Positions 43,355 through 51,191 of a stretch of DNA of 64,000 bases are shown one piece after another. Within the stretch, counting starts at the first letter, position 1; each line of letters begins with the position of its first letter. The translations under genes and the position numbers were made by a program. This DNA is from Halorubrum salsamenti (GTDB taxonomy: Archaea > Halobacteriota > Halobacteria > Halobacteriales > Haloferacaceae): the NCBI RefSeq assembly GCF_007671685.1, contig NZ_VCNL01000002.1, positions 372,001 through 436,000 on the forward strand. Direction: 5' to 3'. The notes beneath the pieces were generated by a model. It was not told where the DNA came from. It was given only the letters and a program-made list of their open reading frames with translations, and made no database searches.

Positions 43355-44983
43355 CTATCCCATGTTCTCGCGGCCGAGACACGAGAACAGCGCCTCGACC
43401 TCGTCCCACACCTCGCGGATATTCTCGGCCTGCTCGGTGTTCCCCTCCTGTTTGAGCGTCAGCGCGTGGTCGTACATCGCCTCGATCGACGGCATCTCCG
43501 GGTTCCACAGCGTTCCCCACAGGTACACGTCGTCGAGGTACGGCGTCACGAGCTGTTTGATGTGGATGTCCACCGACTCGATGCCGGTCGAGCGGCCGGC
43601 GTCGAGGAACTGCTCGTCGCCGATAATGCTCGCGAGGGTACCGTCGCCGATCAGCTCCGACACCTCCCGCATCTTCCCCTCGGGGCCGTACACGAGGAAG
43701 GTCCCGCCCCACGCGGTCGTCGGGTCGAACTCGGCGAGCTTGTTCTGGAACAGCGCGTTCCGGACGAGTAGCTCCAGCTTCGACTCGTCGAACGCGTTCG
43801 CCCGCGAGCGGCCGAGCACCGGTGCGAGCACCACCGCAGGCGAGAAGTCTCGGTCGGGATCACGCTGGTACTTGTCCTGAACCGGCCGGAAGCTGTCCGC
43901 CGGGTCGAACACGTCGCCTTTGATCGACATCGTCGCGTCCCGGTCGAGGAACTGCGGCACCGATGACATCGTGAACGCCTCCAGGAAGGCCACGAGCGGC
44001 TTGTTCACCTCGACGTACTGCGGCGGGTTGTACTCGCCGAGCCGGTCGATCCGCGGGCGGATGTCGGCGCCCACGTCCTCCAGCCGCTTGTTGTCGAACG
44101 GGATGATCGCGTCGACGGTCCGGGAGGTGCGAGCGAGTCCGACGACGCCGTTCACCTTCGCGCGGCCGCCGAACTCCGAGTACTGGGTCCCCTCCGAGGG
44201 GATCACGACGCTGCTGAACAGCGGCTTCGAGACGATTCCGTCGTCGAGCACCTTCTCGCGGAGCTTCTCGGCGAGGACGGGGGTCGCGCCACAGCCCGTT
44301 CCCTTGGTGACGCTGTGGACGAACATCACGGCCTGTGAGTCTTGGAGCCGCTCGCCCTTGAGGTCCCACCGCTCCCGGAAGGGGTCGGCGTCGTCGGCGA
44401 AGTCGGCCTCGATCAGGTCGCGTCCGAGGTCCCACCGGTAGCCGGCGCCGGCGTAGTCGTGTTCGCCGAAGCCGATGATGCAGTTCGGGAGGAGGTCGTT
44501 GCGGCTGTACCCCTTCTCCTCTTGGGCGTAGTAGGTCTGTTCGAGCTCGCTGACGTTGGTGTTCAGCAGGCCGTACCCAGCCAGTCCGCCCTGCCAGATC
44601 CGGGCGCGGCGCTCGTTGTTCTCCTCCAGCGTCGCGCGTCGGAGCAGGATCGCGTCGAGGATGTTGTTGCCCGCGCCGCCAACGCCGACGAGATACCACT
44701 TCTTCCCGTACGCGTCGTCCATCAGGTCGTCGCTCGGCGTCTCGGTCCCCGAGGGCGCCGGCGTCGCCGCCCGCCCGAACTCGTCGGTATCGGTCGGGGT
44801 ACCCGGGTCGCTCGTGTCGTCGGCGGTGGGGTCACCCCCGGACGTCGCCGCCTCCTTGAGATCGGGATACACCTGCTCGACCGATGCGGGCTCGTCCGCG
44901 TGGGCCCGGGCAAGGTGTTCGACGAGCGACCCCCCCGCCCACTTGTTCGAGCGCTGCATACAGATCTTGCAGATGTCGGTCAT
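43355..44983 (-). CDS. C2H2-type zinc finger fused to a divergent FtsZ/tubulin-like GTPase (copy 3)
   Basis: 542 residues. Residues 5-28 form a finger of the pattern C-x2-C-x14-H-x4-H (Cys5, Cys8, His23, His28), followed by a disordered Asp/Thr/Pro linker to 95. The GTPase part has T1 GVGGAGNN (100-107), NTN (141-143), a variant tubulin signature KGTGCGA (227-233; first Gly replaced by Lys), VVIPSEG (259-265) and the T6 strand IIPFDNKRL (293-301). GDVFDPAD (356-363) offers acids at the T7 position. The C-terminus (480-542) is helical. The finger could bind nucleic acid or protein. Single gene; a TATA-like TTTTATG (minus strand, 45022-45016) lies about 36 bases upstream. The ATG at 44983 is preferred over 45025. 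Confidence 0.82.
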   Translation of the reverse strand: MTDICKICMQRSNKWAGGSLVEHLARAHADEPASVEQVYPDLKEAATSGGDPTADDTSDPGTPTDTDEFGRAATPAPSGTETPSDDLMDDAYGKKWYLVGVGGAGNNILDAILLRRATLEENNERRARIWQGGLAGYGLLNTNVSELEQTYYAQEEKGYSRNDLLPNCIIGFGEHDYAGAGYRWDLGRDLIEADFADDADPFRERWDLKGERLQDSQAVMFVHSVTKGTGCGATPVLAEKLREKVLDDGIVSKPLFSSVVIPSEGTQYSEFGGRAKVNGVVGLARTSRTVDAIIPFDNKRLEDVGADIRPRIDRLGEYNPPQYVEVNKPLVAFLEAFTMSSVPQFLDRDATMSIKGDVFDPADSFRPVQDKYQRDPDRDFSPAVVLAPVLGRSRANAFDESKLELLVRNALFQNKLAEFDPTTAWGGTFLVYGPEGKMREVSELIGDGTLASIIGDEQFLDAGRSTGIESVDIHIKQLVTPYLDDVYLWGTLWNPEMPSIEAMYDHALTLKQEGNTEQAENIREVWDEVEALFSCLGRENMG

Positions 44984-45096
44984 GTTTGGATACGGTATCG
45001 GGGGTGGCGGAGACACATAAAACATTACGGACGCGACCGGTCGCGTCCGATTCCGTTACCGAGTCCTGATAGGAATTCATCCGCGTTCCCTACCGC

Positions 45097-46725
45097 CTAT
45101 CCCCCATGTCGCTCCGTGAATCGCTCCCGAAGCGCGTCGAGACCGGCAGACACAGTGGTTCCTCCGCTGAACTCGATCTCGAAGAAGCCGGGCGGGGCGT
45201 TCTCCTGCAGCGTCACCGACGCGACGAGGTCCGTCTGTCGCCGGCAGAACGTCGTCAGCGGTTCAAGCACCTCACGGCGTCCCACCGCGTCAGGGAGCCG
45301 CTCGGTCTGGCACTCGACGGCGCCGTTCCCCCCCCGGCCGTCGAGCTCCCGAAGCACGAAGAGGATCTCGTCCGCGACCGCGTCCGGCGTGAGCTGTTCG
45401 CGGTCCCCGGTCTCCTCTCGCTCCGTCCCGCTCGCCGATCCGGCCGACGAGGAGACGCCGGACGCTTCGCGGCCGGGACTGGACACCTTCTCGCCGGACC
45501 GCGAGGACCCCTCACCGCCGGACCGCGAGGGACCGCGATCTCCGGACCGGGAGGGACCACCGGTGACGACGAGTTCGTCACCGTCGAGCTCGACACCGAC
45601 GGCGTACTGCCGGTCGAGGATGGGAACGAGGTCGGCGACGAACTCGTCGGCCACGCCGTCCGGAACGCCGACGCGGCCGCTCCCGTGATCGATCGTCCCA
45701 GTGACCCCGCCGAGGAAGTCGACGGCCATCAGCAGGTCGTCGCCGGTCCGCTCGGCGTCGCGGACCGCCCGGTCGGCGTCGTCGAACGCGCAGGCGTGGA
45801 GCGATCGGTCCGCAGCATCGAGTCGACGCTCGATGTCGACGACACCGGGAAGCGCCTCGTGGCGACCGTCGACGACGAACTCCCGCACCCGGTCGGCGAA
45901 GACGCCGTCGAAGCGATCGGTCATCTCTCTGATGTCCGCGAGCGTGCGCTCCGCCTCGCGCCGCTCGTCGAGGTACGACTCCTCTCGGCGGCGAACGTGC
46001 GACTCGACGTCGCGACAGTGGTCGTTGACCGCCGCGACGACCCGAGCGACCTCGTGGAGGTCGCGGTCGTCGAGCGCGTCGCGGACGGTTCCCTCCAAGT
46101 CCGCCACGTGGACCGTCTCGCCCCCGGGCGGGACCGTCAGTTCTCGGAACCGACTCGGCAGGTTCACCACGTCGTAGGCCCCGCCCAGCGACGAGGTCAC
46201 GGTCGGGTCGAACCGCCCCTCGTCGAGGGCGTCTTCGACCGCCTGTCGGAGGTCCCGCTCCATCGCGTCGACCGCGCTCGGCGCCGCGTTCCGATCAAGC
46301 GGGAGCCGGTCGCGGATCCGTCCGACCGCATCCGGCGCGACCGGTTCGAGCCGGTCGAGAGCGCGCTCGCCGATCCGATCGTCGAACGCCGCGCTCGCGC
46401 CGCCCGCGTTCGGTCCGGTTACTCCGTCTTCTGTCGCGCCGCCGACACCGCTCGAGGGGGATGATCCGGGAGAAGGTTCCGACGGCTCGCCGGACGCATC
46501 CCCGTTCCGGCGGCGGTACGCGAGCGCTCCGACCGCAGCGACGAGAAGCACCGCGACGCCGCCGACGGCGAGTAGTAGGGTCGTCCCGAACCCGCCTGCA
46601 ACGCCGACGACGCCCCCGACGCCGTCGAGGGGGACCGCAGTCGCCCCCGGTTCGGCAGCCAGCTCGGTCCGCCCGGCGATCGCCGACCGGACTCCCTCGA
46701 AGCGGTCCACGTCCATACGAGCCAT
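45097..46725 (-). CDS. Single-pass membrane protein with long cytoplasmic helical part
   Basis: 542 residues. One membrane segment (TTLLLAVGGVAVLLVAAVGALAY, near 48-70) is followed by basic residues and a Gly/Ser/Pro linker. A helical region comes next (120-340, for example SYLDERREAERTLADIREM). Then a linker near 395-430 with repeats of the word SRSG, and a compact C-terminal alpha/beta domain. The SRSG repeats recall the Ser/Arg linker of the beta-propeller protein. No known family. It may start at an ATG nine bases further in (46716). It is the last island gene before the methyltransferase, transcribed toward the zinc-finger GTPase. Confidence 0.7.
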   Translation of the reverse strand: MARMDVDRFEGVRSAIAGRTELAAEPGATAVPLDGVGGVVGVAGGFGTTLLLAVGGVAVLLVAAVGALAYRRRNGDASGEPSEPSPGSSPSSGVGGATEDGVTGPNAGGASAAFDDRIGERALDRLEPVAPDAVGRIRDRLPLDRNAAPSAVDAMERDLRQAVEDALDEGRFDPTVTSSLGGAYDVVNLPSRFRELTVPPGGETVHVADLEGTVRDALDDRDLHEVARVVAAVNDHCRDVESHVRRREESYLDERREAERTLADIREMTDRFDGVFADRVREFVVDGRHEALPGVVDIERRLDAADRSLHACAFDDADRAVRDAERTGDDLLMAVDFLGGVTGTIDHGSGRVGVPDGVADEFVADLVPILDRQYAVGVELDGDELVVTGGPSRSGDRGPSRSGGEGSSRSGEKVSSPGREASGVSSSAGSASGTEREETGDREQLTPDAVADEILFVLRELDGRGGNGAVECQTERLPDAVGRREVLEPLTTFCRRQTDLVASVTLQENAPPGFFEIEFSGGTTVSAGLDALRERFTERHGG

Positions 46726-46820
46726 GTGTACCTGACGGGGGTAAAGACCTGTCGTCCGCGCGAGAGGACCGTCGGCGAGCGATCCGAATTGCTACCTTTC
46801 CCCGCGTTCTGCGTCCAGAC

Positions 46821-47414
46821 ATGGACCGTTTCCAGAACACGGGACAGCCGGACTGGGACTGGTGGGGACGGGTGTGGCCGACGCCGGGCGCAACCCTCCG
46901 GCGGCTCGGGCTCCGCCACGGGGACCGCGTCGCCGAGATCGGCAGCGGGAACGGCTACTTCGCGCTGCCCGCGGCGCGGATCGCCGACCCGGCGACGGTG
47001 TACGCCGTCGACGTCGACGGGTCGCTTCTCGCCGAGCTCGACGCGTTCGCGGCGGATCAGGGGATCGGAAACGTCACGACCGTCGAGGGGGACGCGCGAG
47101 CCCTCCCGGATCTCCTCCCTGAGCCCGTCGATTTCGCGCTGCTTGCGAACGCGTTCCACGGTATCGAGGACCGCGCTGCGTTCGTCGAGGCCGTCGCCGC
47201 CGCACTGACCGTCGACGGCCGGTTCGCCGTGGTGAACTGGCGCGACTCGCCGCGCGAGGAGACGACGATCGACGGCGAGCCCCGGGGGCCGCCCACCGCC
47301 CTGCGCCTCTCGCCGGAGGCGACCCGGCGGGCCGTCGAAGACGCGAGCGCTCTGCGCCTCGCGCAGGAGGCCGATCTCCCGCCGTACCACTACGGGCTCG
47401 TCTTCGAGCGCTGA
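46821..47414 (+). CDS. Class I SAM-dependent methyltransferase
   Basis: 197 residues. Motif I VAEIGSGNGYFALPA, followed by the acidic end of strand 2 (YAVDVDGSLLAEL) and GDAR, which bind S-adenosylmethionine. The next block DFALLANAFHGIED is typical of small methyltransferases of the methyltransf_11/25 group. Substrate unknown. The ATG at 46821 gives a family-like N-terminus; the open frame extends far upstream without similarity. It diverges from the membrane protein before it. Confidence 0.85.
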   Translation: MDRFQNTGQPDWDWWGRVWPTPGATLRRLGLRHGDRVAEIGSGNGYFALPAARIADPATVYAVDVDGSLLAELDAFAADQGIGNVTTVEGDARALPDLLPEPVDFALLANAFHGIEDRAAFVEAVAAALTVDGRFAVVNWRDSPREETTIDGEPRGPPTALRLSPEATRRAVEDASALRLAQEADLPPYHYGLVFER

Positions 47415-47424
47415 GGGGGAAGCG

Positions 47425-48099
47425 TCAGTCCAGCGCCGCCAGCGCCTCCGCCGCCTCGCGGGCCGCCTTCAGGTGGTCGCGGGCGCGCCGCGGATCGTTC
47501 GTCTCCTCGGCCGCGCGGGCGAACCGCGCCAGCGTCCGCGTCAGCGACGCGCGGGCGTCGGCGACGGTCCCCGATCCGGCGGGCTCGGTCGACCGGGGCG
47601 TCGTCGGCTCGTCACGCGACCCCTCGGGATTCGACGGTGCCGATCCAGCCGCGTTCTGAACCGTCGCGGTCGGATCTGTCGCGGTCGGATCTGTCGCGGT
47701 CGGATCTGTCGCGTTCTGACTCGCATTTTCGGGAGGGGCCCGTCCCGCGGCCGACGCACGCCGTGTGTCTCCTTGCAGTCGGTTCTCGTCCCCACTCGCG
47801 GCCTGCGCGTCCTCTCGCGGCGTGTTCCGTGCCTCCCCCTGCGCCGCCGTCTCCGCGGCTTCCTGCGAGCCACCCCGTGCCGCGTCTCCCGAACCGGTCG
47901 CCTGACACGTCGGACAGAACTCCTGTCCGTCGTGCCGGAAGATGGGATCGCCGCAGTCGTCGCAGTGGCGGTTCGTCATCGTTGCGCCCTGCAACAGCAG
48001 CTCGGACATCCGCTGGGTGTGTTCGCGCTCCTGTTCGTCCTCCGCGAACTTCTCGCGGAGCTTCTCGCGTTCGGCCTCTTTGTCGAACCCGTCGCTCAT
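47425..48099 (-). CDS. Zinc-ribbon protein of the Sjogren's syndrome/scleroderma autoantigen 1 family
   Basis: 224 residues. The N-terminal helix (EREKLREKFAEDEQERE) leads into a zinc ribbon CDDCGDPIFRHDGQEFCPTC, the hallmark of the family. A long disordered linker follows and a C-terminal helical bundle (ADARASLTRTLARFARAAEE...). The linker has a fivefold-residue repeat ATDPT caused by a 15-base tandem repeat. Role unknown; the family is widespread in archaea. The ATG at 48099 (MSDGFDKEAER) is preferred over 48126. Confidence 0.75.
   Translation of the reverse strand: MSDGFDKEAEREKLREKFAEDEQEREHTQRMSELLLQGATMTNRHCDDCGDPIFRHDGQEFCPTCQATGSGDAARGGSQEAAETAAQGEARNTPREDAQAASGDENRLQGDTRRASAAGRAPPENASQNATDPTATDPTATDPTATVQNAAGSAPSNPEGSRDEPTTPRSTEPAGSGTVADARASLTRTLARFARAAEETNDPRRARDHLKAAREAAEALAALD
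47664..47712. repeat. 15-base tandem repeat inside the zinc-ribbon gene
   Basis: Three copies of a 15-base unit (GATCTGTCGCGGTCG on the plus strand, with a partial fourth) encode repeated ATDPT on the minus strand. Length is a multiple of three, so copy changes keep the frame. Confidence 0.75.
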
Positions 48100-48138
48100 A
48101 CGCGGACGAACGTGACTCACGAGCAAAAGTCCGGTGGG

Positions 48139-48185
48139 CTCGGAACGGGTCGGGTCTGGCGGAGCGGGTCGGGTCTGGCGGAGCC
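48139..48185. repeat. Direct repeat, about 20-base unit
   Basis: GAACGGGTCGGGTCTGGCGGA is followed by GCGGGTCGGGTCTGGCGGA and a third broken copy, in the gap between two minus-strand genes. No role evident. Confidence 0.6.
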
Positions 48186-48207
48186 AGACGGACCGACAGA
48201 GGGGACC

Positions 48208-48639
48208 CTACTCCTCGGTCTTCGTGCGGTCGTCGGGGTCGAGTTCGCCGCGGTGGATCTTCGAGCCGTCCTGCGCGACCTGCCGACCGAGCACCGCGCA
48301 CTTCACGCGCATCGGGGAGATGTCGACGCCGAGCATCTCGGTGACGTCATCGGTGTCGAGTTCGTCGAGCTCCTCGATCGACATCCCGTGGAGCCGCTCG
48401 GAGAGCATGCTCGCCGAGGCCATCGAGATCGCGCAGCCGTCGCCGGTGAACCGCACCGCGTCGATCGTCTCGCCCGCGTCGTCGAGGGCGACCTGCATCC
48501 GGATCGTGTCGCCGCAGGAGGGGTTCTCGCCGACGTGGGTGAAGTCGGGGTCCTCGAGTTCCCCGTAGTTGCGCGGGTTCTTGTAGTGGTCGAGGATCTG
48601 CTGCCGGTACATATCCGAGCCCAGTCCCATATCGGTCAT
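48208..48639 (-). CDS. NifU/SufU-type Fe-S cluster scaffold
   Basis: 143 residues. The N-terminus LGSDMYRQQILDHYKNPRNYG is typical of the IscU/SufU scaffold. The three cluster-binding cysteines are in NPSCGD, DGCAIS and VKCAVLG. It assembles Fe-S clusters from sulfur delivered by a cysteine desulfurase; a SufS gene lies 950 bases further on the same strand. The start may be 48639 or, nine bases later, 48630; a further ATG-like extension to 48660 is less likely. Confidence 0.9.
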   Translation of the reverse strand: MTDMGLGSDMYRQQILDHYKNPRNYGELEDPDFTHVGENPSCGDTIRMQVALDDAGETIDAVRFTGDGCAISMASASMLSERLHGMSIEELDELDTDDVTEMLGVDISPMRVKCAVLGRQVAQDGSKIHRGELDPDDRTKTEE

Positions 48640-48691
48640 CGATAGGCCCGTGCGAGTCAAAAGGGTTCCGTCGCTCGGAGGAGCGGAGCCG

Positions 48692-48753
48692 TTTCAGGGC
48701 GGAGACGAGGGACATCTCAGGGCGGAGACGGGGGACATCTCAGGACGGAAACG
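48692..48753. repeat. 23-base tandem repeat
   Basis: CAGGGCGGAGACGAGGGACATCT and CAGGGCGGAGACGGGGGACATCT are followed by a partial third copy (CAGGACGGAAACG). It lies between the Fe-S scaffold gene and the receiver-domain gene. Confidence 0.7.
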
Positions 48754-48756
48754 ACG

Positions 48757-49359
48757 TCACTCCTCCGATCGGACCGGCTTTCGGACGCCTGGCGAGTCGT
48801 CGACAGACACCGACTCTTCGGGTCCCGAGCGCCGGGAGTCGCGCTCAGCGACGAGCGTTCGGACCCGGTCGAGGATACGCTCGTATTGGCCCCGCACCGG
48901 CCGCTTCTCGAAGTACGAGTCCGCGCCGACGCCGAACGCTCGCGCCTCGATCCCCTCCTCGTGGCAGGTGGTGTGGAACACGACGGGGCGGTCCTCGCCG
49001 TCGCGGCGGAGCCGCTCGACGAGCCCCACGCCCGACCCGTCCGGCAGTCGCTGTTCGGTCACGACGCAGTCGGTGTCGTCGACCGCCGCCAGCGCCGCCT
49101 CGGCCCCGTTCACCGACCGGACCGACAGCCCGTCCGTGAAGTGCGCCGCGAACGCCGCCAGAAGCTCCGCCGACCGCGGATCGGGCTCGACGTGGAGCAC
49201 GTCGATAGCGGGGGTCCCGTCGGTCGCGGAGTTCTCGCCGATCGAGCCGGTGGCGGTCGACGCGGAGCCGGGTGGCGCGGGTCCGGTCGCGGCGGCGGGG
49301 TCGGTCGACGAGTTCGATTCGAAGATTTCGGACGAAGCGGACGGGTTGTGGTCGGTCAT
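48757..49359 (-). CDS. Response-regulator receiver-like protein lacking the phosphoacceptor Asp
   Basis: 200 residues. After a disordered Ser/Thr/Ala N-terminus (1-50), residues 52-165 have the CheY fold: VLHVEPDP with the acidic pair, a conserved LPDGSG turn (105-110), and Lys152 in FEKRPV. The residue that should be the phosphorylated Asp is Glu102 in VVTEQRLPDGSG. Glu can mimic the phosphorylated state, so the protein may be constitutively active or a non-phosphorylated switch. No output domain. The ATG at 49359 is preferred over 49419. No partner kinase nearby. Confidence 0.78.
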   Translation of the reverse strand: MTDHNPSASSEIFESNSSTDPAAATGPAPPGSASTATGSIGENSATDGTPAIDVLHVEPDPRSAELLAAFAAHFTDGLSVRSVNGAEAALAAVDDTDCVVTEQRLPDGSGVGLVERLRRDGEDRPVVFHTTCHEEGIEARAFGVGADSYFEKRPVRGQYERILDRVRTLVAERDSRRSGPEESVSVDDSPGVRKPVRSEE

Positions 49360-49585
49360 GGTGGGAGACGAACAACGACTCGTCGGCGGAGTACAACTTG
49401 CGTTGTTATTCTTCTTCAAAACGAATATTTACTCGTGATAGTAATAATAATTGTGCGATTACCGTTGTCACGACTCACGTCGGACGACCCCACTAATGAA
49501 CAGCAGCCAGCAACACCGCAACACCGCAACACACCTGATCACGCGGAGAGACAACTGCGCCACTCCGTCACCGACACAAGCACGT
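49360..49585. other. Short intergenic spacer
   Basis: AT-rich stretch (49405-49460, many AATAAT steps), presumably the promoter of the receiver gene. Nothing else is seen. Confidence 0.5.
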
Positions 49586-50863
49586 CTACGCGAACAGGTC
49601 GCGGGCCTCGCCGACGGCCTCGACCAGGGCGTCGATCTCCTCGACGGTGTTGTAGAGGTAGAAGGAGGCGCGCGCGGAGGCGGCGACCCCCATCTCGTCG
49701 TGGAGCGGCTGGGTGCAGTGGTCGCCGGCGCGGATGGCGACGCCGTAGTCGTTGAGGATGCTGGAGAGGTCGTGGGCGTGGACGCCCTCGACGTTGAACG
49801 CGACGAGGCCGCCGCGGTCGTGGCCCGGCGGGCCGTAGATCTCCACGCCGCCGAGGTCGGTCAGCTCGTCGTACGCGTACTCCGCCAGCAGGTCCTCGTG
49901 AGCCTGCACGTTGTCCATGCCGATCTCCTCCAGATACTCGATCGCGGCCGCGAAGGCGATCCCCTGCGCGATCGACGGCGTGCCGGCTTCGAACTTCCAC
50001 GGCAGGTCCTCCCACGTTGAGTCCTCGAAGGAGACGCGCCGGATCATGTCGCCGCCGTAGAGGTACGGTCCCATCTCGTCGAGGATCTCCTCGCGGCCGT
50101 ACAGCGCCCCGATACCGGTCGGGCCGCACATCTTGTGGCCGGAGAAGGCGAGGAAGTCGACGCCCAGATCCCCGACGTCGACCGGGCGGGTCGGGACCGA
50201 CTGCGCGCCGTCGGCGAAGACGTACGCGTCGTGGTCGTGGGCCATCGCCGAGATCTCCGGGATCGGGTTGACGGTGCCCAGCGTGTTCGAGACGTGGACG
50301 ACCGACACCATCTGCGTGTCGTCGTCGATCAGGCTTGCGGCGTGCTCCATGTCGAGCCGGCCCTCGTCGGTCACCTCGATGAACCGCACGTCTGCGCCGG
50401 TGCGCTTGCCGATCTGCTGCCACGTCACCAGCGACGAGTGGTGCTCCATCTGCGAGAGGACGACGTTGTCGCCCGGCCCGAGCTCCTCGAGCCCCCACGC
50501 GTACGCGACGAGGTTCATCGCCTCGGTGGTGTTTTTCGTGAAGACGATCTCCTCGCGGCCCGACGCGCCGACGAAGTCGGCGACGGTGTCGTGCGCCTGC
50601 TCGTAGGCGACGGAGGCCTCCTGGCTCAGCTGGTGGATCCCGCGGTGGACGTTGGCGTTGTAACCGCGGTAGTAGTCCGCGATCGTGTCGACGACGGGGT
50701 CCGGCGTGTGCGAGGTCGCCGCGCTGTCGAGGTAGACGAGCGGGGTGTCGTCGCCCGGACCTTCGCCCGGCGACTCCGGATCGCCGCCGACCTTCCGATC
50801 GAGGATCGGGAAGTCGGCGCGGACGGCCTCGACGTCGAACGGGTACTGTTCCTGAACTCCCAT
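49586..50863 (-). CDS. sufS: Cysteine desulfurase SufS
   Basis: 425 residues, a PLP enzyme that takes sulfur from cysteine for Fe-S clusters. Landmarks are YLDSAATSHTP and NVHRGIHQLS at the N-terminus, the PLP Lys in FSGHKMCGP, and the catalytic Cys in RAGDHCTQPL near the C-terminus. A Gly/Asp/Pro insertion (GGDPESPGEGPGDD) occurs early and is probably a flexible loop. The ATG at 50863 was chosen by family N-terminus (YPFDVEAVRADFPIL). It pairs functionally with the NifU-type scaffold about 950 bases downstream. Confidence 0.93.
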   Translation of the reverse strand: MGVQEQYPFDVEAVRADFPILDRKVGGDPESPGEGPGDDTPLVYLDSAATSHTPDPVVDTIADYYRGYNANVHRGIHQLSQEASVAYEQAHDTVADFVGASGREEIVFTKNTTEAMNLVAYAWGLEELGPGDNVVLSQMEHHSSLVTWQQIGKRTGADVRFIEVTDEGRLDMEHAASLIDDDTQMVSVVHVSNTLGTVNPIPEISAMAHDHDAYVFADGAQSVPTRPVDVGDLGVDFLAFSGHKMCGPTGIGALYGREEILDEMGPYLYGGDMIRRVSFEDSTWEDLPWKFEAGTPSIAQGIAFAAAIEYLEEIGMDNVQAHEDLLAEYAYDELTDLGGVEIYGPPGHDRGGLVAFNVEGVHAHDLSSILNDYGVAIRAGDHCTQPLHDEMGVAASARASFYLYNTVEEIDALVEAVGEARDLFA

Positions 50864-50978
50864 TACCCGGATCTGGGCCCCGAACACTAACACACCTTCG
50901 GTCCGGTACGTGTTGCCAGTGTCTCTGATCCGGACGATCGCGTACGACGTGTTTCTGCGACGGCGTGGCGAACACTCA

Positions 50979-51103
50979 CAAAGCCCCAGCCTCGTCGGCC
51001 GGCCGGAGCAACGCGGAGGCCGGTCGACTCCCTCGCGCGGTGCCGTTCGCGGCCGCCTCGGCGACCGCTCACGGGCACGCGCCATCGCCGTTCTTTATAA
51101 GCA
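50979..51103 (-). repeat. Dispersed repeat, short copy
   Basis: Read on the minus strand it starts with GCTTATAAA, has GGCGCGTGCCCGTGAGCGG, then GCGCGAGGGAGTCG, and ends with GGCCGACGAGGCTGGGGCTTTG. The same words in the same order occur at 56986-57258 in the opposite direction, with a longer inside. No coding potential. It lies between sufS and hemC. Confidence 0.65.
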
Positions 51104-51191
51104 TACACGGTCCCGATCCCGCGTTTCGCCGGTGCGCCACCGTCACGGCCGAACTAGTGCGCTTTTGAACGCGGGGGGCCTCGATCCGGGT

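Noticed and set aside
28426-46725. Von Willebrand A domain or Ras-like GTPase partner in the island
   Set aside because: I looked for a MIDAS-type DxSxS motif with a von Willebrand fold and for a small GTPase P-loop (GxxxxGKS) and saw neither outside the AAA+ and SMC-like genes.
48692-48753. CRISPR-like array
   Set aside because: The repeat units touch each other without spacers and there are fewer than three full copies. No other CRISPR array or cas gene was seen in the window.
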